Assembly (NCBI RefSeq): GCF_003203515.1
Contig: NZ_BGNG01000004.1
Location: 300,278 to 364,277, forward strand
Direction: 5' to 3'
From: Glaciecola sp. KUL10
GTDB lineage: Bacteria; Pseudomonadota; Gammaproteobacteria; Enterobacterales; Alteromonadaceae
DNA length: 64,000 bases
Below the pieces are notes generated by a model. That model saw only the letters and a list, made by a program, of their open reading frames with translations. It had not been told where the DNA came from and did no database searches. Position 1 is the stretch's first letter, and each line of letters opens with the position of its first letter. This document shows, one piece after another, positions 57,102 to 64,000 of the stretch. The position numbers and the translations under genes are program-made.

Positions 57102-58253
57102 ATGGCTTGGAATGAGCCGGGTGGAAATAATAACGACCCGTGGAAAAATCGTGGTGGCAAAGAGCAAGGTCCACCTGACCTAGACGATGTCTTGAAAAAC
57201 ATCTTTGGTAAGTTTGGAAAGTCTGGCGGCAACGGCGGACCTAGTAAGAACTTATTCGGAGCAGGTGCAGGCATTATTGCAGGTATCCTAGTGATTGTTT
57301 GGGGGCTAAGCGGGTTTTACACAATTAAAGAAGCTGAACTAGGTGTTATTCTTAGGTTTGGTGAAAATCATGGTTTGGCCCAACCGGGTCTTCAATGGAA
57401 GCCTACGTTTATTGATACCGTTATTCCAGTTAACGTACAAACCATCCGCGACCAAAATTCAAGAGGCTCAATGCTGACTGAAGATGAGAATATGGTAAGC
57501 GTTGAAATGGAAATGCAATATCGAGTAACCGACCCATACCGTTGGATATTCGCTACTACAGATCCAGAACGTTCTATTAGCCAAGCGCTAGACAGTGCGA
57601 TTCGATACGTCGTGGGTCATTCAAAAATGGATGACGTGCTAACAGATGGTCGTGAGGCTGCGCGTCAGCGTGTATTTGAAGAAATGGAAGCGATTGTTGG
57701 CCCATACAACTTGGGTATAAATATCATCGATATGAACTTCACAAACGCCCGTCCACCAACGGAAGTTAAAGCTGCCTTTGATGATGCAATTGCTGCACAA
57801 GAAGACCAGCAGCGCTTTATCCGTGAAGCTGAAGCTTATGCTAGAGAAATTGAGCCACGAGCGCGTGGACAAGTCAACCGTATGAACGAAGAAGCGCAAG
57901 CTTACAAAGAGCGTTCAATTTTGGAAGCACAGGGTGAGGTTGCTCGGTTTGAAGAGCTTCTTCCTCAATATGTCGCTGCACCAGAAGTCACACGTCAGCG
58001 TATTTATTTAGAAACGATGGAGCAAGTTTTTGCTAGCACCACAAAGATAATGGTTGATACAGAAGGCAGTGGCAACATGATGTACCTTCCGTTAGATAAA
58101 ATTATGGATCGCCCAGTAACGCAGTCTCAAGCTGATCGCGATAGAGCACGAAACACCATCGAAGGGCTTAGAAATAGTGAGGCAGTTGAAGCACTTATTA
58201 ACAGCCGCTCTAATTCGCCTACCAATGGCACACTTAGACAAGGGAGAAACTAA
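57102..58253 (+). CDS. hflK: FtsH protease modulator HflK
   Basis: 383 residues. A Gly/Asn-rich cytoplasmic N-terminus (GGNNNDPWKNRGGKEQGPPD) is followed by one membrane helix (IIAGILVIVWGLSGFYTI, about 63-80). A band-7/SPFH domain in the periplasm and a long helix with AEAYAREIEPRARGQVNRM complete it. With HflC it forms a large membrane cage around FtsH and moderates its proteolysis. The hflC start is four bases downstream. Confidence 0.95.
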   Translation: MAWNEPGGNNNDPWKNRGGKEQGPPDLDDVLKNIFGKFGKSGGNGGPSKNLFGAGAGIIAGILVIVWGLSGFYTIKEAELGVILRFGENHGLAQPGLQWKPTFIDTVIPVNVQTIRDQNSRGSMLTEDENMVSVEMEMQYRVTDPYRWIFATTDPERSISQALDSAIRYVVGHSKMDDVLTDGREAARQRVFEEMEAIVGPYNLGINIIDMNFTNARPPTEVKAAFDDAIAAQEDQQRFIREAEAYAREIEPRARGQVNRMNEEAQAYKERSILEAQGEVARFEELLPQYVAAPEVTRQRIYLETMEQVFASTTKIMVDTEGSGNMMYLPLDKIMDRPVTQSQADRDRARNTIEGLRNSEAVEALINSRSNSPTNGTLRQGRN

Positions 58254-58256
58254 GAC

Positions 58257-59138
58257 ATGAAGAATGCTATCGCTATTTTTGTCATCATTGCCGTATTGTT
58301 TGGTTTTGGTTCTATCTTCGTCGTTAAAGAAGGCACTAAATCAATTGTCATCCGATTTGGTAAAGTGCAACAAACTGATGAAGGTATCACTGAGGTATTC
58401 GAGCCAGGTTTGCATTTCAAGTTACCTATTTTTGATCAAGTTAAGGCCCTTGATTCTCGTATTCAGACACTTGATGAGTCAGCGGACCGTTTTGTTACCA
58501 GCGAAAAAGAAGACTTGTTAGTTGACTCTTATGTCAAATGGCGCATTCAGGACTTCGCGCGTTACTACCTTTCAACTGGCGGTAATAAGCTGCAAGCAGA
58601 AACACTTTTAAAGCAAAAAGTGAACAACGGACTGCGTTCAGAGTTTGGTTCTCGTACGATTAATCAAATCGTATCGGGTGAGCGTTCTGAATTAATGGAT
58701 GAAGCCATGAAGCAAGCTTCTGGTTCGTCAGACGAGCTAGGTATCGAAATCATTGATGTGCGTGTGAAGCAGATTAACCTACCTCAAGAAGTCAATAATT
58801 CAATCTTTGAGCGTATGCGCGCAGAACGTGCAGCCGCAGCAAGAGAGTATCGTTCAGAAGGTAAAGAGCAGGGCGAAATTATTCGCGCTAACATTGACGC
58901 AAAAGTGACGATCATGCTCGCGGATGCAGAGCGAAACGCTCGTCAATTACGCGGTGAAGGTGATGCACAATCTGCTAAAATCTACGCTGATACGTTCTCT
59001 AAGGATGCAGAGTTCTATAGCTTCTTAAGAAGCATGGATGCCTATCGCAATAGCTTTAATAACAAACAAGACGTGCTTGTGATTGAGCCTGATAGTGACT
59101 TCTTTAAATATATGAACTCGGGTGGCACTAAACGCTAG
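58257..59138 (+). CDS. hflC: FtsH protease modulator HflC
   Basis: 293 residues with an N-terminal membrane helix (AIAIFVIIAVLFGFGSIFVV), the SPFH domain (IVIRFGKVQ, ALDSRIQTLDESADRF) and the helix AAAREYRSEGKEQGEIIRAN. It is the partner of HflK and the last gene of the block starting at nnr; a strong terminator follows 27 bases after the stop. Confidence 0.96.
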   Translation: MKNAIAIFVIIAVLFGFGSIFVVKEGTKSIVIRFGKVQQTDEGITEVFEPGLHFKLPIFDQVKALDSRIQTLDESADRFVTSEKEDLLVDSYVKWRIQDFARYYLSTGGNKLQAETLLKQKVNNGLRSEFGSRTINQIVSGERSELMDEAMKQASGSSDELGIEIIDVRVKQINLPQEVNNSIFERMRAERAAAAREYRSEGKEQGEIIRANIDAKVTIMLADAERNARQLRGEGDAQSAKIYADTFSKDAEFYSFLRSMDAYRNSFNNKQDVLVIEPDSDFFKYMNSGGTKR

Positions 59139-59164
59139 TGCTAAGTTACGCTTTGATTAAAATG

Positions 59165-59191
59165 GCCACTGATTATCAGTGGCTTTTTTTT
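59165..59191 (+). terminator. Strong intrinsic terminator after hflC
   Basis: GCCACTGA (59165-59172), loop TTA, TCAGTGGC (59176-59183), then eight T. It ends the nnr-to-hflC transcription unit and isolates it from the secretin gene. Confidence 0.93.
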
Positions 59192-59422
59192 GCTTTTGAT
59201 ATTTTGCTAACTCATCTAGACCTAGTGTTCTTCCTATACTTAAGTTTAAATCATACATAGCTTTGCGATGGTTCCACATTAAAAAAATAACAAATTTTTA
59301 ACTATAGACTTTGATAGCCTGTATTTTAATCAAAATAGAGGTTAGTCTTAGCTTAATAACTAAAAGCCAATAAGTGATTTTGAGCACTAAGACAAATTGG
59401 CAAATATGCTAGGGAGCTAAGC

Positions 59423-61276
59423 ATGCACACTAAACTCGCCATTTGTTTTATTTTAAGTTCACTGCTTGTAGGTTGCACAAGTACAAGTGATAAATCTGCC
59501 GCAACAAGGTTTACCCAAGACATTACTCAAGATTACTCTCCAATATCAATCAATGCTGATCTTTATCCATTGATTGATAAAAATACGCTTAATTCGAGCT
59601 CTCGCCAATTAACCGCAAAGGGTATTGAAGCAATCGATAATGGTGAACTAGAGACCGCGTCAGAATTTTTCAATGCTGCACTCAGGCTTGATCTTAGTAA
59701 TTCATATATTCAGTTGTTAAATGGATTGACTTACCATCTAATGGCTGTAGATGGCGATACTGAAAAATTTCAGATGGCAGAACAAGGTTACCAACTGTCT
59801 TATAAGTTTGACAACTCAAATTGGCTTGCAAAATACTATTTGGGCCTTGCTTACAAAGACCAAAGACGATTTGTAGAGTCTCAAGCTGCTCTAGCAGAGG
59901 CGGCGATATTAAACGATACTGACCCAGAATTACTCTACGATCTTGCTTATAGTTCCTATTATGCAAATGATCCATATACTGCCTTGGGGGCATTAACTAA
60001 ACTTGATGACAGTCAAGCGGACATTGATAGCAACAAATTAAATAGAGCCCTTGTGGTGACCAATGCTGCACTTGGCAGAACAGAGCATTCCGAAAAGTTC
60101 TTACAAAAGCTTAAACAAAGCATTCAAAAACCCCAAGTTGTAGCGCACTTAGATCACCGTGTAAACGCGTGGCAGCGAGCACATGAGTTTGGTAAATATA
60201 CACCGGCTCAGCTGAGAACAAATGGTTCGCGTCCAATTGTACCTGGTGCTATTCCACCTCCTAGAGCACAAGGTAACGAAATTGCATCTGACCAAGAGCG
60301 CGCCAATGATATGGTGGTTGTGGATGTCGTCATTATTAGAACACAAGAGGATGTCAGTACCACCAAAGGAATGAATCTACTATCGGGTTTGTCTTTACAA
60401 TTTGGAGACCCCTTATCAAATACACCCGGTATCAGTTTTGATCGTTTGCGTACTTACGGGGATTCAGCTTCAGATTCATCAGCAATTACTAATTTAATTT
60501 CGATGCCCTCAGTAAACTATTCGCTGAATATTTTTAATACCCTTTCTGGGCGCAACGAAATTTTGGCTAGACCATCTTTGATTGCGCTTGAAGGCGAAAC
60601 GTCTGAATTCTTTTCTGGTGTAAACGTCATCGGTGCTGCAGTCTCTGGTGGTGACGGTTCTGCAGTATCAATTAATAGAGAAATAGGTGTCAAACTCGCA
60701 GTAAAACCAAAATTTTTAAGCGATGATAAAGTGCGTTTAGAGGTTGAGGCCGAAAGAACATTTTTAACCACACCAAGCAGTTCAGTTGTTTTTGAATTTA
60801 GGCTAGATACCTCTAAAACGATGGTCAATGCTAACGTTGTTATGAACTTTGGTGAAACGCTGGTGTTGAGTGGTTTAACAGAAGAAGAAAGTGAATTGTC
60901 GAGAGACGGCGTACCAATTTTAGGCGATATTCCGGTATTACAATATTTATTTAGTAAACAGGGTACAAGAGAGTTTCGTAAGTCAGTTGTGATATTGCTC
61001 ACACCTCGACGGACTCATTATGTAAACGAATCAGAACAAAAACGAAATGAGCGAGAAGAAAGTCTTAGTCAATTCGAGCGAACCGTTAATGCTTTCGAAA
61101 AGCGCAATCAAAACTGGTTTGTGCCAAGATCGACAATTTCAGATGCTCTAGCAATTACTCAATCAAATACCTTAGTTCAAGAGTTCAAAACGAACGACTT
61201 TGAATTAGAAAATTGGCATACCAGAGATACTCATGCAAAGAGACTTAAGGGCGCACTAGACTTTATCTTTTATTAA
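59423..61276 (+). CDS. Lipoprotein with TPR repeats fused to a secretin domain
   Basis: 617 residues. The signal peptide ends in lipobox LVGC (Cys18). Residues about 60-240 form TPR repeats (AKYYLGLAYKDQRRFVESQA and neighbours). After a Pro-rich linker (SRPIVPGAIPPPRAQGNE), residues about 300-535 match the secretin C-domain. It shows NILARPSLIALEGETSEFFS-type order (EILARPSLIALEGETSEFF), IGVKLAVKPKFLSDDKV and the end motif PILGDIPVLQYLFSKQ with SVVILLTPRR. Secretins form outer-membrane channels in type II secretion, type IV and Tad pili. A TPR head in the same chain would replace a separate pilotin. It precedes a giant exported protein by 23 bases, which suggests a dedicated export or pilus system extending beyond the window. 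Confidence 0.85.
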   Translation: MHTKLAICFILSSLLVGCTSTSDKSAATRFTQDITQDYSPISINADLYPLIDKNTLNSSSRQLTAKGIEAIDNGELETASEFFNAALRLDLSNSYIQLLNGLTYHLMAVDGDTEKFQMAEQGYQLSYKFDNSNWLAKYYLGLAYKDQRRFVESQAALAEAAILNDTDPELLYDLAYSSYYANDPYTALGALTKLDDSQADIDSNKLNRALVVTNAALGRTEHSEKFLQKLKQSIQKPQVVAHLDHRVNAWQRAHEFGKYTPAQLRTNGSRPIVPGAIPPPRAQGNEIASDQERANDMVVVDVVIIRTQEDVSTTKGMNLLSGLSLQFGDPLSNTPGISFDRLRTYGDSASDSSAITNLISMPSVNYSLNIFNTLSGRNEILARPSLIALEGETSEFFSGVNVIGAAVSGGDGSAVSINREIGVKLAVKPKFLSDDKVRLEVEAERTFLTTPSSSVVFEFRLDTSKTMVNANVVMNFGETLVLSGLTEEESELSRDGVPILGDIPVLQYLFSKQGTREFRKSVVILLTPRRTHYVNESEQKRNEREESLSQFERTVNAFEKRNQNWFVPRSTISDALAITQSNTLVQEFKTNDFELENWHTRDTHAKRLKGALDFIFY

Positions 61277-61299
61277 CTAAGCTTTATTTCGAGCTTTAG

Positions 61300-64000
61300 A
61301 TGCGTAAGCTATTGCGTGCAATATTGAGCATTCTTGTTTGTATCCTTGTGATACCGACTGCATATGCTCAAGTGTTAAGCACGAATTGGCAAGTTGTTGC
61401 TGACATCGATGACGCAGTGAGCTTCAGCGTGGCTGCCGACGGAACAATTGCATTTATTAAAAGTGATGGTGCTTCATTTATAAAATTCGCTTCAGGCGAA
61501 GCGATTCAAACGATTAACGCTGATTTAACCGCCATCGAGGTGATTGATAGAAATAGCTTTTGGGGGATCACGACCGGCAATCAATTGGTAAAGTTTGACA
61601 ACGGCAACTGGCAACAATACCTCTCAAATGTTTCACACATTGATTTATCAAATAACGGCAATCTAGGGGTTGTGCGCGATTCAGGTGACACTGAAATTTA
61701 TAATGCTCAAATGCAATTGCTTGATGTTTTGGTTGGCAAGGTCAGCAAGGTATTTGTCTCGGAACAAGCGCGTCATTGGGCCATCGATGGCGCTTCGAAT
61801 ACTTCAAGACTTATTCCAAACCAGTGGCTTGGCGTTGATGGAAAAGCAATGGATATTAACATTTCTGCCAATCAACGAACACTGATGGTTGGTTTAGATG
61901 AGCAAATCTATGAATGGGACGCTGAGCAAACAAATTGGCAATTGTTTGCATCAAACGCACCCTCTAAACAGATAGAAATAAGTGAACAAGATGAGTTTTG
62001 GCGACTGGGAAGCGATGGCCTGTTATATTTTTTGGGTGACCGAGATATAAATGATGGTATCAATACATCTGAACCCAATGGAGATGGCGGTTCACAAGGT
62101 CCACAAGATCCCGAGTTGATTTTAAATTTTGATTTCAGCGCAGTTAACCAAGCCGCTCAAGATATTATTATTGGTCCTGATGGGAGGGTAATCGCAAAGC
62201 TATCAGAGTTTAGTTTCGCATTATGGTCAAATCGCACTCGCTCATTTCAACAGATTGCGGGGCGCATCAGTGATGTAAATATTGATTCTCTTGGGAATGT
62301 CTTCGCAATCAGCGAGGGGCGTAAATTACTGAGCTTGTCTGAGTCGGGTTGGAACGAAGAACCATTGGACGGTTTTTACACAGAGATCGAAAGTGGTCCC
62401 AACAATGGTCTACTTCTGCTTGCACCCGATTTAAGTTTGTTTCGTTTGGACCGTGCTTCATTAGCGCCAATCAAGCTATTTGACAATGTTGTCGAATTTG
62501 CATTTTCTCAGCAAGCCAATGAGTTATGGTATCTCGATAATCAACAGAATATTTTTAAGTGTACTCAACTGCTTTCCTGTCAACGGGTTGCAGGCCAAGC
62601 ACTCGACATTAGCCTTGGGCAAAATGGGCAAGTTTTTATTGTTGATACTAACTTTCTTTTGAAGGTCTATAGCGCTGATCAACAAAACTTTGTGCAAACC
62701 AATAAAGCCAATGTGCTGAAAGTGGCTACAGGGCCAAACGAAATGCCATGGGTGTTGACTAATCAAGGTCAGATAGAGCGCACGACACTTTTTGAGCGTG
62801 ATGAAGGTGACGATTTACGTATTCTTGAACTTGCCCGACGCACACAAGATGAGACGCAAAGTTCACTGTCATTAACAGGGACACTTTTTGAAGTTTCAAA
62901 TTCATTACTATATGTTCCAAGTGTAGACGCGTGCCAAGCAGTCATCGGTGAATTTTCAGTTGGTCTGACTAGCCAAAACTCATTTGCAATCGAAGACTTA
63001 TCATTAAGAGGTTCTGCTCAAAGGTTTCTTAGTTTACAAGCGAGCAGCTTCAACAACGTGACTAAGCAACAAACGATTGAAATATTAATTAACTGTGAAG
63101 CACTCCCTACTCTGAATAATAACGCTTATTTTGCTGATATCAGCCTTAACTTGGTTGATGAGGTATCACAATTAAACGTGCAAGCACAACGTCGATTTAA
63201 CGTCGATATCAGCGTGTTATCTTTACAGAGCAACACGCTAGGTTTATCGCAAAGCCATAACGTAGGCCTTAGTCAATGTCCTCAAAGCTTCCAAAGCATT
63301 GAAATTACCAGCAGTGATCAAGCATTCTTTTCGCTTCGCGATGTTAGATTAAGTGAAGAATTGAGTGAAATCATGGTTATAAGCGCTAACTTGGCGTCCT
63401 CTGCGTTGAGTCACTCGATAGAAAGCAGTTTCAATTGCGCTGATCTTACTCCCGGTATTTATCGAGGTGAAATCATTGTAGATGCCGTTCAGTCTGATTC
63501 GGGTGCTATTTCGCAAAAGGTTTTCCCAGTCGAACTAGAAGTGTTCATTGAGCCGATAGAAGTTAGCTTGTCAGCACAATCCCTCTTTTTGAGTCATTCA
63601 GTTGGCTTTTCATCATGCCCCAATGATTTTGAAGTGGTAACGGCCAGTATTACTGAAAATAGGGCGTTTCGATTTGAAAGTCTAGAGGTGACTGGGAGTA
63701 TTGCTCCTGTCGTGAATGTGTTAAATAGTGGTAACACTGCTGCGTCACAACAGGAGATACAAATTCAATTTAATTGCGCCCAGTTGCGTGTCGCAAACTA
63801 CTCCGGCCAATTAACTGCAATCGCTATCAGTGAAATTAGCGGAGCCACTCAAGAAGTTTCTATCAACTTGTCATTGGAAGTGGTTATCGATCCAATAGAT
63901 ATTTTGCTTTCAAGCAATGCGATAAGCCTGACTCATTCAGTCGGTGTGTCAAGTTGTCCACAAAGCTTTGAAGTAGTGACGGCAAGCACTGCTGATAATC
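61300..64000 (+). CDS. Very large exported protein with propeller-like head and 113-residue repeats (incomplete)
   Basis: Open for 900 codons and continuing past the right edge. ATG 61300 gives a good signal peptide (LLRAILSILVCILVIPTAYAQ at about 4-24). Residues about 28-540 contain short strands with recurring Trp and Asn-Gly turns (FWGITTGNQLVKFDNGNWQQ, RTLMVGLDEQIYEWD, EFWRLGSDGLLYFLG) resembling tectonin or beta-propeller blades. From about 652 onward a domain repeats every 113 residues, each with a SxSCP-like Cys and an FNCA Cys. No known family is assigned. Following the secretin lipoprotein by 23 bases, it could be the cargo or an adhesive tip of that system. Confidence 0.75.
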   Translation, partial: MRKLLRAILSILVCILVIPTAYAQVLSTNWQVVADIDDAVSFSVAADGTIAFIKSDGASFIKFASGEAIQTINADLTAIEVIDRNSFWGITTGNQLVKFDNGNWQQYLSNVSHIDLSNNGNLGVVRDSGDTEIYNAQMQLLDVLVGKVSKVFVSEQARHWAIDGASNTSRLIPNQWLGVDGKAMDINISANQRTLMVGLDEQIYEWDAEQTNWQLFASNAPSKQIEISEQDEFWRLGSDGLLYFLGDRDINDGINTSEPNGDGGSQGPQDPELILNFDFSAVNQAAQDIIIGPDGRVIAKLSEFSFALWSNRTRSFQQIAGRISDVNIDSLGNVFAISEGRKLLSLSESGWNEEPLDGFYTEIESGPNNGLLLLAPDLSLFRLDRASLAPIKLFDNVVEFAFSQQANELWYLDNQQNIFKCTQLLSCQRVAGQALDISLGQNGQVFIVDTNFLLKVYSADQQNFVQTNKANVLKVATGPNEMPWVLTNQGQIERTTLFERDEGDDLRILELARRTQDETQSSLSLTGTLFEVSNSLLYVPSVDACQAVIGEFSVGLTSQNSFAIEDLSLRGSAQRFLSLQASSFNNVTKQQTIEILINCEALPTLNNNAYFADISLNLVDEVSQLNVQAQRRFNVDISVLSLQSNTLGLSQSHNVGLSQCPQSFQSIEITSSDQAFFSLRDVRLSEELSEIMVISANLASSALSHSIESSFNCADLTPGIYRGEIIVDAVQSDSGAISQKVFPVELEVFIEPIEVSLSAQSLFLSHSVGFSSCPNDFEVVTASITENRAFRFESLEVTGSIAPVVNVLNSGNTAASQQEIQIQFNCAQLRVANYSGQLTAIAISEISGATQEVSINLSLEVVIDPIDILLSSNAISLTHSVGVSSCPQSFEVVTASTADN
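63253..64000 (+). repeat. 113-residue (339-base) repeats in the giant exported protein
   Basis: Equivalent points SHNVGLSQCPQSF, SHSVGFSSCPNDFEVVTAS and THSVGVSSCPQSFEVVTAS begin at 63253, 63592 and 63931, each exactly 339 bases apart. A more diverged unit seems to precede them (LLYVPSVDACQAVIGEFSVG, near 62905). Two Cys per unit suggest one disulfide per Ig-like domain. The array runs off the window. Confidence 0.85.

Noticed and set aside
1..64000. tRNA, rRNA, CRISPR, insertion sequences or prophage
   Set aside because: No cloverleaf-like, rRNA-like, regularly spaced repeat or transposase/integrase sequence was recognised on reading; a covariance-model search was not possible here.

Overview
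The window looks like chromosomal DNA of a marine gammaproteobacterium of the Alteromonadales type; the genus cannot be fixed from this sequence. The pointers are an AT-leaning genome and the conserved block nnr-tsaE-amiB-mutL-miaA-hfq-hflX-hflK-hflC with queG divergent from nnr. The methylcitrate operon is of the prpB-prpC-acnD-prpF type under a GntR regulator. There are also large TonB-dependent receptors and a PEP-CTERM-like sorting tail of the V-APS variety. No rRNA, tRNA, CRISPR array, insertion sequence or phage gene was recognised.

Layout. 1-2.0 kb: two exported proteins on the minus strand, a repeat-type lipoprotein running off the left edge and an LPP20/FlgT-like protein. 2.4-8.5 kb: thiolase, periplasmic rhodanese, DsbA/FrnE oxidoreductase, YghU-type glutathione transferase, an FAD/NAD(P) oxidoreductase and a DUF2855 protein. 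8.8-11.3 kb: an intact TonB-dependent receptor. 11.3-18.8 kb: dnaB, a Reg_prop/GGDEF sensor, an ECF sigma/anti-sigma/DUF4097 operon and a MOSC protein. 18.8-25.6 kb: the propionate (2-methylcitrate) operon, its GntR regulator and three identical TTGTCGACAA palindromes. 25.7-29.5 kb: a choice-of-anchor A protein with a PEP-CTERM-like tail, overlapped by a large TPR protein of PrsT type.

29.8-34.1 kb is a damaged locus. A TonB-dependent receptor is split by a frame change. It is fused by TGATG coupling to a hybrid sensor kinase that has lost the second half of its ATPase domain. 34.2-43.3 kb is an accessory region. After yceH come minus-strand genes for a methyltransferase, a HAD-phosphatase/nucleotidyltransferase fusion and a LicD-type protein broken (or switched) at a run of seven A. 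Divergent from these is a tightly packed plus-strand operon: GNAT, acyl carrier protein, SDR, AMP-ligase, LuxE-like, LuxC-like. No luciferase genes are present, so the module looks like an acyl activation/reduction pathway, perhaps for decorating a surface glycan.

43.4-59.1 kb is mainly housekeeping: an OmpA/TSP3 protein, CheX, Zur, NudC, HemE, QueG and the nnr-to-hflC block, closed by a strong terminator. 59.4-64 kb: a lipoprotein fusing TPR repeats to a secretin domain, followed by a very large secreted protein. That protein has a propeller-like N-terminus and 113-residue Cys-containing repeats, and it continues past the right edge.
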